In this document: positions 24,296 through 35,031 of the stretch, one piece after another
Layout of the letters: every line of letters starts with the position of its first letter
How positions within the stretch are numbered: the first letter of the stretch is position 1
Assembly (NCBI GenBank): GCA_030435675.1
Contig: JAUCMV010000006.1
Coordinates: forward strand, 186,001 to 250,000
Length of the DNA: 64,000 nucleotides
Reading direction: 5' to 3'
From: Steinernema hermaphroditum
Taxonomy: Eukaryota; Nematoda; Chromadorea; Rhabditida; Steinernematidae
The notes under the pieces: model-generated
Databases searched by the model: none
The model's input: only the letters and a program-made list of their open reading frames with translations
What the model was told of the DNA's origin: nothing
Position numbers and translations under genes: made by a program

Positions 24296-25042
24296 TAAGG
24301 TAATGCTAGAGACGGACTGCCAGTGGACCGGCTATTTTACAGTTGACTAGGAAATTAATCACTTTTGCTTGGAGGAGAAGTGGTGATGGTGCTGATAAAG
24401 ATCGCCGCGCACGGTTAGCGATGTTGTAAACAACACACAAGGTATTGAAAACAATGATGTGTCTTCTAGTTTCTGAACGCATTGTTAGTGAATATTTCAG
24501 CACACCATGCCTGCTATCCTGACCAGTGAAATCTGTGGAGCTAAGGAACAGACGGTTCAAGTTGGATTTAACTGTAGCATGACCTTCTGGAAGCTTAGAG
24601 AGAAAGGTGTAGACGAATGCTCTAAGCATAGTCATACATGTTAAAGCTTTGCCATAAATCTGCCTTACATATTATATTAGGCACGCATCCCCATTGCAGC
24701 TGTAGAAGAACGAAAAAGTGACTCATACTTTATAGAACATCATCGACAATCACAGTGAAATGGAACGTTTATGAATTGTTTATGAGAGTAAGCGTTGAAT
24801 ACACAACAATGCTTTGAAATACTTCACTAAAATCTATGTTATTTCCATTTTCTTAGCCATTGACGTCATTAAAATTTTCAGAAGTCGTAAGCAGTTCTGG
24901 ATAAGTGCACAAAATACGGAAGACATTTCACCTGGATGCTCAAATTCACGTAGTTTATAGTAACATCATGCTTCCAAGAAATGATCCCATATTCCTCGTT
25001 TTGAAGGCCACAGATGTTTTTATCAAGAACACTCATCTGCGC
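24296..25042. other. intergenic stretch
   Basis: Nothing supportable is seen between the lectin start and the 3' end of the first chemoreceptor. It probably holds the lectin promoter and the receptor 3' untranslated region. Confidence 0.35.
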
Positions 25043-26578
25043 TCAACACACTCTCGGTTGTCCGCTTTCAGCGACACTTCTTGAACTGGTCACGGACACA
25101 GGCGACTGCGCTGTTGTAAGAAAATGAACGCTGCTTCTTTTAACAAAAAACAATCGGACTAGAGCTCTCCTGTACGGTGTAAACGCAACAAACGTAGATA
25201 TCGTTATAATAGCTAAGCGGAGCTGAAACAAGGGAGAAATGAATACAAAATTTTATGACACTTACATAGGACAGATATTGCCCGATGGTCGTCATCACCT
25301 GCATTAAATGGTTCAGTAGTGGATAACTGCTTCCTAAAGCTAGCTCCTCGACGTTGACTAGGATGATATACAGTGTATTCGTGAAAAGCATGGGAATCAT
25401 TGTCAGATTAGGCGCTGCCGCGTATACGATTATGGATACCAACTGTCTTCGGTGGATCAGGGTTGAGTCTCCCCTTCGGTGATTCCTTCTTACGTGCTGT
25501 CTAATCGCGTGAATGGACTGAAAAGAAACTGCTGAGTGTTAGTAGTTGACACCAGGTTAGGTAAAAGATTCGTTGAAAACACAGATGGGCACGAACTGAT
25601 GTTACGGCTGATGTTTAGTCGATGCCCATTGATGCCGATTGGAAACGTTTGCTGATTTTTTGCGGTTCGGACTGAGATCTCAGAACATATTTTCTTGTGT
25701 TCGCTTTGAACAAAAAAAAAATAAAAAAAAAAATAAGAAAGCTTTCCTGCCAGCTTAGAAAAATGAAAAGGTAGTCCGTCTAGTCTCTGAAAGCCTCTTT
25801 CCACCTTTCTAACACTCCGGTGAGAGTTTATACAACTGAAACTTACCATAACGTACAGAACCAGAAATAAAAGAACAGTGCCGATATTAACAGATTGTAA
25901 ACAATAGTACAATGGACGAAATCTTGCGGCGGTTTCATCAGAAGTATAGAATGGTATCAAAGTCAGGGTATTGCTTATGACAGTCATCATGGTTACGAAA
26001 ATGAGCCCTCCGAGAAAGATTTTATTTCTTCGCCTAAATACAACATTAAATGCTCGAGAAAATCGTCTGCGTTATCACACCTGATTCCAAAGAGTTCCTG
26101 GAACGCCATAGGATATTTATAAGACGTATACGTCATGAAAACCATAAGGAGACCAAGTGTACGGTAAAGCATGCTAGCAAAATGTTGAAAAAGTTTGCCA
26201 GTCATTGGAATTATATTCTTAGTCGGTCTGAAAGTTTTGCATTTCAGTTTGCGCTCTATACCGCATTCTCATACTGCTTCAGGTACAATAGTCCAGACGA
26301 ATCTATAAGGTCAGCAAGCTGCAACGAGCTTATGATTATTTGCACTCCATCGTTGGGCACATGTGCCAAGCAGAGCCAGATGGTAAACAAGCGGCACACG
26401 TCTTTTTTGTCAATATTAACGGAAATGTAGAGTGTGAAAGTGATGAGAATCAGATTAACACTTGAAACAATAAGCTGTGTAAGTGGGCCGGTACCGAAGA
26501 GAGCTGTAAAAAATAATTATTATGGTATGGGGAATGGCACAACATACGAATAGCGGCAGTGGTTAGGTTTCCGTCCAT
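25043..26578 (-). CDS. nematode seven-transmembrane chemoreceptor A
   Basis: The ATG at 26578 ('MDGNLTTAAIR') is followed by exons carrying seven hydrophobic segments: 'QLIVSSVNLILITFTLYISV'; after 'NIDKKDVCRLFTIWLCLAHV', a second ending 'IIISSLQL'; 'LYRTLGLLMVFMTYTSYKYP'; 'GGLIFVTMMTVISNTLTL'; 'VLLFLVLYVMV'; 'SIIVYAAAPNLTMIPMLF'; and 'LAIITISTFVAFTPYRRALV'. The last exon begins after a phase-0 intron (25231) and ends at 25043 with a Ser/Thr-rich cytoplasmic tail. It is paralogous to receptors B (28708) and C (43739) over its whole length and in intron positions. Shared signatures are 'KKD(V/L)CRL', 'PN...IP' in TM6 and 'STF.AF.PYR' in TM7. It belongs to the nematode-specific serpentine receptor superfamily; I cannot fix the subfamily. 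Likely in sensory-neuron cilia. Confidence 0.75.
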
Positions 26579-27491
26579 TTTCTTAGTGAAACCGCTCTAC
26601 GTTGTCAAGCACGGAACCGTAGTGAGATATGCATGTGTACTGGTGGGCATGCGGAAGGCAGGTGAACTGCGTAAATGATTAAAGAACGGTTATGTGCACA
26701 GCTTAATCTTATGTGGACGGCGCACGATACAAATATTTATCTGACGAAATAGAATGAGGCTGTGCCAACAACATTTAAATAGTAGCCATTACTGACGTTT
26801 TTTGAATAATTCGTTACGTAACCGGAAATTTCGTGTTCTTGAAAACGCTATGTGACGTTCCTATTATGCGTGGGGCAAATATAGTCCGCTTGTTAAAAAA
26901 TTTATTGTGCATTATTGCTCTTCATAAGTACCATGAGACAGATGTAGAGGTGGGTATCGGCTCAGCCGTTCAACTCGTTGTCCAGCGGACTCATCCGATC
27001 CGGCAACCTTCGGCTGAACTTATGCCCCCGGATCGGCTGAACGACTTGCCGATCCGATCCGTTCGTGACAACCTCGAAGAGTACGTAATAGTTCAATCAA
27101 TGGTTTATGCTCGTTGTTCACTAGTACTGCCATTTCAACATGTACCTAGTTCTTGTAAATCTATGATCGGCCAAATTATTGAAAATCGGCGTCTCTGGAT
27201 ATGCCAAAACTGGTCGTTGCTCGTTATTAATTTACGTAGCGGAGAAGTCTGCACTACAGGATTTGTAGTTTTATGGTCACTTAGAAGTTACGCTCATGTT
27301 TCACGGTAACAAGCAATTTTTCGGTGTTTAGTTCGAATCTCTGAAAGCTTTTTAATGGATTTTTTTTCTCAGATTTTTAGTGGAAACGGACACATCGTCT
27401 GCTTTTCGTCAGAGTTTGCATGGACTTTTTATTATTAAACAGGTGTAATTACCGAAGTAATCATAAGTCTTGCAACAAACAGTGCAGAAGC
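26579..27491. other. intergenic stretch
   Basis: No supported gene. The 158-codon frame at 26833-27309(+) has no domain. Its GC-rich part (about 26950-27070) contains repeated CGGATCGGCTGAAC-like words in both orientations and may be repeat-derived. Confidence 0.35.
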
Positions 27492-28469
27492 TCAGAATGA
27501 CCAGGGGTTGCACAGTGTATCGCCAAGGCCATAAATTAACCTATTCGCTGTCTTAACTACCTGAAAAAAAATTTTATATAATAGTATTTTCTTATATTTT
27601 GCCGTACCTTTTCCCACTCATGGCTCAAGAGAAGCCGTCTGACTTTAAAGAAAGCCTGAGCAGTCAGTAAAGCATCGGGGCCAGCTTGATGTTGGGTCCC
27701 ACAACGCTCGATATTCAGAATTTCAGCAACCTACAGTAACACTCATCATAAGTAATCTTTTACTGTTGGACTACCTTTTTCAAGCTGCCATGGAGTGGAA
27801 TCCTCTTCGTTGTTGTCAGCACCTTAAGGTCATATGACCGAGGAAAGTAAATTTTCAAGGCTCTGGAAAACAGCCTTGGATCTGACGGTATATTGCGCAT
27901 CATGGCACATCGCAAGAGGTAAGAAAAGTCATAGGCGCCATGAAAGGTGATCCATGTGATTTCGTTATTGCAGAGAAAGCCAGAGGAAGTTAGTAGTTCA
28001 GCAAAATCGACAGAATCGATGCCATGTATCTGAAAATGGATATGAGAATTTGACTTTGTCGTTCATAATAACAAGATTTTACGAAGAAAAGACTGTGCCT
28101 TACCTCGTGGCGATCAAAATCGATTCCGACTTGTTCTAGTAAGTCAATTGAATCTTGTACGAAAAGATCATTTGTCTTCGAAAACTGGAAGTTGAATTGC
28201 CAAACATTATTACCAGGAGGAAGTTCCCCTTTGTCGTTCATAATAACAAGTCCAACTTGAATCAATTTCAACAGATTTGCATTGGACACAACCTGGTTCA
28301 AATTGAAATCTTCCTTCCTTGCAAATTTTTCCCGAGGCACGGTAGCTACTCCGGGAAACTCGGTGTCCATCGCTACGAATTTGTAGTCTTCAAGTAGATA
28401 CAGAATCTTGTCGAATTCTTCTTGCAGATTTTCCTTCCAGACGTTAACGATTCTTGGCTCATGGATCAT
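27492..28469 (-). CDS. CCR4-NOT deadenylase subunit (POP2/CAF1/CNOT7 family)
   Basis: Four exons, 28469-28104, 28029-27775, 27730-27608 and 27560-27492, total 813 bp for 270 residues, close to the usual 280 or so. The DEDD nuclease landmarks are all present: 'FVAMDTEFPGV' (catalytic Asp and Glu), 'YDFSYLL' (Asp), and 'GTQHQAGPDALLT' (His and Asp). 'LLKLIQVGLVIMND', 'VWQFNFQF' and 'IDFAELL'-like 'VDFAELLTSSG' also match. The protein should remove poly(A) tails from mRNA as the catalytic partner of the CCR4-NOT complex. It is clearly diverged from the highly conserved animal CNOT7 consensus, especially in 'RNIPSDPRLFSRAL' and the C-terminus ('VVKTANRLIYGLG'), so it may be a fast-evolving paralogue rather than the sole ccf-1 orthologue. 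It lies between two chemoreceptor genes on the same strand. Confidence 0.9.
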
Positions 28470-28707
28470 GATGAATATGATTTTGGAGAAGGTACGGTAA
28501 ATTAGCTACATATATGATACATTCTATTGGTAAGCGATGCAACAAGCCAAAAATTTTGATGGTGACACAGCAATATTCGACTCCGATGGTCTATGCTGAA
28601 ATATTTGGCTCTATTCCCTTTAATTGGCTCGGATAAATCAACAGAAAAGTAGAGTTTAAAGAGCATTGTCGAGCCGCCATGAGTGTCTAGATTAACACCT
28701 AGATAAT

Positions 28708-29983
28708 CTAGCGAAAAACCGTCACCGTTCTGCCTAGATTTGGCTCGATGTCGACCATCCTTACAGGTCTTGTCCCTTGTCCAAAGTATGACAGCAATGC
28801 CTTCCGATAAGGCGAGAAGGCAAGGAAGGTTGATACTGTCAAAACTGGCATTCTGGCCTGAATTACTCATAAAAACGTGCTAATAAACGCGAGTCCTACA
28901 TAAACGCAGCACCGTGAAACGACATCAATAACGTTGATGATTGATAGAAGGGACGCACTGATATTTCCATCGGTAAAGTGTGCGAGTATTACATAGCAAA
29001 TATTTTGAATAGTTGGCGGAATTAGAAGTATGTTAGGCGCAGTTGAATATAGCACAACGGAGGCGAGCTGCTTTTGCTGAGGAACTGTCGATTCACCTCT
29101 TCTAGCTTTTTTCCTGGCGTACTTAATGATCGCATGGAGAGACTAAAGGGAAGCCAGGAGAATAGGACCTTTCTCTTCAATTGCAGCCTTACCATTACAT
29201 ACAACACAATCATGAGGAACACAGGTGCTATCATGACCAACTGCAAGATGTAGAAAGTGAACAGAAGCACTATTAAAGTCCCAGTGCTTTCAAAGGATAT
29301 TCCTTTTTCAGATGCTGTGTTAGTTGCATTTGCGATAATACTATGGAGACACACGAACATAAATCCATAAATAAACATAGTGTTTCGTTTTCTAAACTTA
29401 TGTGATACATTACACCATTTGGCACATGCAGAACGTACGCGTGTTTAAACATTCTGAAGTAGAAAAATGGATGCTTATGTGAGAGATAGGTGAGGAAAAC
29501 CAAGAGCAGAGCCATGATTCTGTAAACTTGGGCAGCATTACTTTGTAGCACCCTCCCTATTATTGATATTATGTTCCATCTAAAAAGTGACCAGTATTTA
29601 ATTTGTGGATTTTCTCAATGACTTACCCGGAACCTAACACAGTAGCTTTGCTACTTGCCACCTTTCCAGATAGTTGTATTACCGAGATGATTATTTGGAA
29701 GACGTCGCTGGTACCATGCGTCAAGAACTGCCAGAGTGTACATAGCCGACATAGATCTTTCTTATTTACTCTCAGGGAAACGGTGACAATGATCGTGACG
29801 TAAAAAAGGTTCATTACGGAGATTCCAAGTTGAACCCAAGTAACACTATTGTTCGTTTTCAAGAGTGCTAACATAACGCGTCAAGATGAAGAATTGGATA
29901 CTTTTTGGCTTACATTGAGATCCAAAAACTTCTGTAAAATTGTTAACGTTGGGAGATGGCGCAATGGGGTCCACAGGAGTCAT
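28708..29983 (-). CDS. nematode seven-transmembrane chemoreceptor B
   Basis: Starts at 29983 ('MTPVDPIAPSPNVNNF', with an N-glycosylation NFT site) and reads through exons with 'GISVMNLFYVTIIVTVSL', 'VNKKDLCRLCTLWQFLTH', 'YRIMALLLVFLTYLSHKHP', 'MFIYGFMFVCLHSIIANA', 'FLMIVLYVMV' and 'SVVLYSTAPNILLIPPTI'. Read through, the frame stops at 28867 in the middle of TM7. Splicing a GTAGGA...ATTCAG intron recovers a further exon with 'VLTVSTFLAFSPYRKALLSY', which aligns with TM7 of receptors A and C, and moves the stop to 28708. It is a tandem paralogue of receptor A, with the deadenylase gene between them. Membrane chemoreceptor; ligand unknown. Confidence 0.72.
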
Positions 29984-31234
29984 TTGCGTGTGATGGGGAC
30001 ACGAACAGATTAGTTAGCAAATGGCGTTTGCAATGGGCGTTCACATGAGCAGGTGGTAATTAAGCTCCATGACGGACATCTACGGGTGGTCTTCGCGTAT
30101 GGCGTACGGCATAAAACCGTTTTTTCTTTGAATCAAGGCCGTTCCTGCCACGGAACACATACTCATAAATGTTATGCTCTAGGGTACGTGCAAAACCTGC
30201 GATAGGATGGATTCAGGAGTGAAGCCCCTTACTTGCTAAATGAGCAACACCTGAACAGGTCGACATCGAATTTGTCCGTAGTTTGTTCACTGATAACCGT
30301 GAGAAAAATATGTGCGAACTAAGGCTGTAGCTGATTTCTCAGATGTAGCCGATTCTGCTTAAGGAAGGAATGATTCATACTGATAACAAGTAACAATAAA
30401 CGAGACTACTTCCCCATGAGAAAGTGAACAGGATGCGAAACAAACCTTTGCCATCGAAACGGTCTTTCTTGAGCGAACATGTATAAATGACTGGGAAATT
30501 AGTTGATGAAATCAAGGAACAATAACTGGTACGGTTAGCCGAACGGCATCATGCTCATTTCAGAGTAAATAGGTTCATGGGAACGTAAGAAACATTGTGA
30601 ATTTCAATCATTGACGTTCGAAGAGACATTTCTTTCGCAGAACCATGGGCGCGGAACAAGTTCCCAATCGCTAGTAGACGACGATTCCGTGCTTAAGTCA
30701 GTTGTGAATCCAATGGACTCTGATCCAGAATCTTCGCCTTCTAAATATTCATTGTGGAATGTATATTTCAGGCAATATCAACATGCCTATGAAGGAGGAG
30801 CCGGTACTATTGACAGAATCGTTCCAGCTTTCTCGATATATTGAGAGTTCTGGAGAAACAGTTGAAGTGAACCCTAAAATATTGCAAAATCTTCTAATTG
30901 TTTGAGTGCCAACTACCATAGGTGACGCCCTTAAGACTGTCAACAATATTAAATATGTTTTGGAGCCATGCAGATGGCTTGCGATTTACTGTATTGTTGT
31001 TGATACATTCAACCTGGCACCCGCTCCAATCTGAGGGATATTCATTGTGCCTATCCATTGTTTTTATAGATTGAGCATGACGATTCTCGGAAGTGACTGA
31101 TCGGGCCTGGAACTTTGCCCCAAAACCTAAAGAATGCGTTTTTAAGATATTCCAGCCGTAGATAACCGTAAGGGAAAATAGTGCTGGATCCCGAAGCTAA
31201 AACGATCCTACAGTATACCATTTAAGTAGGCCTT
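29984..31234. other. intergenic stretch with possible orphan exons
   Basis: A plus-strand open frame at 30611-30844 ('DDDSVLKSVVNPMDSDPES') runs into a TTTCAG acceptor near 30771. After it, a second frame with 'NINMPMKEEPVLLTESFQL' extends to about 30911. They look coding but I could not join them or find partners, so no gene is called. Confidence 0.3.
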
Positions 31235-33096
31235 CTAACCTTGATTGTTGCTGATAACTCCTGCTTCTGCTAGATCGTTCTGAGTGAGTTCGGGAAGAGG
31301 TTGTTCGAGCTCTAGCGCATTACCGGAGTGAATCAAGAACCATTTTTCAGCTGAAGACTGATAAAATCTTGAACGAAGCAATATCTTACCGTGCTGATAA
31401 CGAAGCGTCTCGTTTCCCTTCTTATTCAAAATTTTTTCACGTAATTTTTCTTTCAGACGCTCCTAAAATACTTGATTTCTTATTAACTCGAATCCTAACT
31501 CACTCCAGAAAGTGGTGTTGGGTGTGGAATTCCAAAATCGTCTTGGTAATGCTCTTCAGGAGTAGCCTAAAAACGTAAGGTAATTTTGGGAAACCATGTT
31601 TTATCTACGATGTGAATGGAAGAGGTACTTGTTGGGTTGTAGGAGGAGTCTGCTTTGGAAATCGAACAATCGGATTCTGCGTCAGTCGAATTTGACGATG
31701 AATCAAAGAACTCAGAAGACATTGATCTTGTCTTCATCAAAATTTTGCGTCGCAACTTTGCACGTATACTATCCTAAACATGTATTGTTTCTTCTAATTA
31801 GTGGACTCACTCACCAGAGATTTGACAGGAGGACCTTGAATGGCTGAGCCTTCCTCGTCAAACAGCTCAAGACTGGTCTAAAATTTCCAAATGACTTTTT
31901 TGCTTAGTGTTGCACACGCATACGGACTGCAAAGTGTGCTGCTGTGGAATGTTGCGGCCTGACAACGTGCATAAATCTCCCATATCCGGAAGCAGCTGCG
32001 CTGAGGCGCTGTCGGCATTGCAGCTTAGGTGGGTGTCGATTGAGTGCGCTGAGTGAATTCCACTCTCAGTGTTGTCATGCGTATAATGAGGGTTTGCAAT
32101 AGATGGCGACGCCAAACAAGGATTCTCCGCTTCCGTTTGTTTCTGCAATGCACATTCAAATTTGCAATAACACGAAATTTCTCTCTTTGTAATCCCGTAA
32201 GACTTGCTGTTTCCTTCCTTGATCTCACCAATGTCGACGTCACGATGTCATTAAAGAATCGATACGTTCAAAACAAGTACGGCGTGAGAGAACAACCTTG
32301 AAGGGACACTTGCATAGAGGCGAGAGGTTAAAAACTCGACTCAAAGAAATCGCAAACTTTTTGGTCCTCATTCTTCTATTTTTGTCGATTTTCGAATTAG
32401 GCTATTGTTCATTTGGTGGAATCCAACACTATAAGACTCTCCGAAGAAGTATCGCTAAGCACAAAGGTTGTAATTACAGCTGATTCAAAAGGTCTTCACC
32501 GAGCACCAATCAATCTATTAAGAATTAGACTGATTTTCCAAATTAAAAACTTACTTCGTTGTTGTCGACTAAGGTCGCGGCAGTCCACTGTCCACCAAGA
32601 AAGGGGATGCGGCCTTTCCAATCCTTTCGGAAGTCCTTGTGAGTATAATTTCCTTTCAAGTATCGCCAAGCACGATAAGCGTGATCTTCTTGTACTGTAA
32701 CATCACATTTATTATCAAAATGTGTATAAACTTACCGTTTTCGAACTCCTCTTTTATACGACATATGATTCGTTTCCACCCCTCTTTGGCTTTTGCATTC
32801 AGGTCGTCCACTGTTTTTGCCTTCGCATACTTATAGAACGCTGGTTCCTTCTCGACCTCAGCGATCAGCTTAATAACCGCCCGCTGCCCGTATCGGTCGC
32901 GGAAGACGTCAATTGGCATCTTTTTATCCGTTTTGTAGCGTTTCGTCTCGGGAAGATGCGACCACTTCTTATAAATATCATCTTCATTGCCGGAGTAGTT
33001 TTGTGTCTCGGCTAGTTCTGTGTTGTCGTCAAATAAGTCGAATCCCGTATGGGACCTGCTGCATGTGACTCTGACGTAGCTTGACGTGAAATTCAT
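31235..33096 (-). CDS. single-module MADF-like protein with helical C-terminal exons
   Basis: Exon 1 (33096-32736) has a polar N-terminus and then 'FRDRYGQRAVIKLIAEVEKE' and 'PAFYKYAKA', with Trp in 'KEGWKRIICRIKEEF'. The phase-1 intron (GTAAGT...TTACAG) leads to exon 2 (32694-32555) with 'AYRAWRYLKGNYTH' and 'KDWKGRIPFLGG', completing one MADF-like domain. Downstream minus-strand exons around 32250-31880, 31845-31800, 31770-31570 and 31560-31235 are Ser/Asp/Thr-rich. Two start with similar basic helices, 'DSIRAKLRRKILMK' and 'ERLKEKLREKILNK', which resemble the LRRxI helix at the C-terminus of other family members. The stop at 31235 follows 'LAEAGVISNNQG'. Downstream joins were not all verified. 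Confidence 0.55.
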
Positions 33097-34701
33097 TGAT
33101 GATGACGGCTGTGCGTCTTGCCCATCTGGTCCAACTCAAAGTTTCATGGATTAGATTTGAAAACATCTCATTAACGGCGTCACACGGAAGATTTTAAAAA
33201 AAGGGGCGACATTTTGCAATTGATAATTACATTTATCCATTCGTGTAATACGTTAGCGGCGTATATCCAATAACAGAGCAATTTCGAAAGAAAAGCCGCG
33301 AAAAACCGCTTCTTCACGTTCACAAGGAATACTTTGAAGACGTTAGCAATTTCTTTCCTTCAAACAAAGAGGCGCGACTAAAATGCAGGGAGTAAATCGC
33401 AGGTAAGGAAAACTATAAGTTTTGCCTTGCCTTTCTCGTTGAAGATCGTGATTATAGGCTTGCTGAGATATCGTAAACATGTATTCAATGGATCATAGGA
33501 GCAAGATAAAAGATTTTCAGGAAATCCACAGGTCCCTTGAGCAACTAATTCTTAATAATGTAATAAAATGTAATAAGGCTACACGCGATTTCGCACCTTT
33601 TTGGTGTTTATATGCAGGGGATATAGCCTCACTACATGTTCCCCATCAGTTCTGCTAAGAACACAGATCTTTAAGTTTGTCCTCTGTACGAAAACTGCTT
33701 TATTGTAGCCCTCTTACCATGGCTGGCTGTGCTGAAGTACTCAGGACGTTCGTTATTGCTGCTGGGCGCCGATGCTGAAGAGCGCGTCAAATCCTCCATT
33801 TATCGCGGTGATTACCGACAACCTGCAAACATAGAAAAGAGAAAAAAATGCGAAAAGTGAGGAAGTGCAACCGCGGAAGTCTCCCTGACTCACGCGTACG
33901 GAAATTCGTATAGCAAGCAAATTAAATGTTCCGAAGGTAGAATCTTGTGAAGTATAGCAATTAGTGTAGCAGATGACACAAATCGATGGGAACAGGGCGC
34001 AAAGAGAGGTAAAGCGATTGCGTGCAGCTTACTTTGAACTCGTTGTTTTTATTTCTGGGAGGTGCTTGGTGAGAATTTCCAAGATTAGGGTACAAAATGA
34101 TCCGCATTTTTTGAAAACATCATGTCAGCCCTGAAAGATATTATTACTAGCTTGTTGACATTTTGAAACATAGATCTATGATGTGCGAGTGTGAATGCTG
34201 ATTTGAATGTTGTATTTTTTGCCGTCACGGCGGCTTTTTTGGCGAACTTTTCGATTTTTTCTTATAATTGGCTTTCATTTAGGCTATACTACTTAGTCAC
34301 ACTTTGCCATGCAACGAAAATGATTCTTTGGTAAAGTCACAATATATGAAAAAATTGCACAAGCACTCGTCGTTACACATATAAAAAAAATCTACATCGT
34401 TGACTCATCTAATATGATATGTACATTGTGATGGCGTGGCTTGAAGAAAATCTTGTGTAATCCTTAGAACACCCTCTATTGTTGAGCAGATGATGAGGGT
34501 GAGGGAGTCAAGCACCATTATTCTCTGTATACTTGAATTGAGTGAAAGACACAATAATGTCTATTTGCGAAGAGTTTTGCGAGAAAACATGAATAAAACC
34601 GCCATCTAAGATTCTGTGGAAGATTCGTTTCTTCGAAGGTACGACTCATTCCTTTTCAAAGACTCGCAAGCGGAGACTTAGGAAACGGAGAGAAAAAGTT
34701 T
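33097..34701. other. intergenic stretch
   Basis: No ORF longer than about 60 codons and nothing recognisable. AT-rich, with several T- and A-runs. Confidence 0.4.
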
Positions 34702-34774
34702 CGACCGTGACAGGACTCGAACCTGCAATCTTCGGATCCGAAGTCCGACGCCTTATCCATTAGGCCACACGGTC
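34702..34774 (-). tRNA. tRNA-Arg (anticodon TCG)
   Basis: A 73-nt tRNA on the minus strand. The acceptor stem GACCGTG pairs with CACGGTC. The D arm is GGCCTAATGGATAAGGC. The anticodon loop is CTTCGGA between TCGGA and TCCGA, giving TCG, which reads CGA. The T arm has GGTTCGAGTCC. A T-run follows in the sense direction. Confidence 0.95.
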
Positions 34775-35031
34775 ACACCATTCAGAATACGCAATAACAC
34801 TTTAGCTTAGGGACACCGCTCCTTCCATAGCAAGGGCATGACTGACATTTCAGTACATATTAAGCAACACACAGGGAATTTATTAGGCACGATTCTATAC
34901 CTGCTTCACAATAAATAAATATTTTTACCGGCGAATAAGTAAGATTTTGCACCCGTTAACAAATAAATAAATAATTTAGATATGTACAAGAACAAGAATA
35001 TTAAGGGGAGATGACGATAGCTGTGCGACGT
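34775..35031. other. short spacer, 3' region of the next gene
   Basis: AT-rich with AATAAATAAATA runs near 34910-34975. These would serve as polyadenylation signals for the minus-strand gene ending at 35032. Confidence 0.35.

Noticed and set aside
26833..27309. 158-codon plus-strand ORF
   Set aside because: No domain; part of it is a GC-rich repeat-like block with inverted words.
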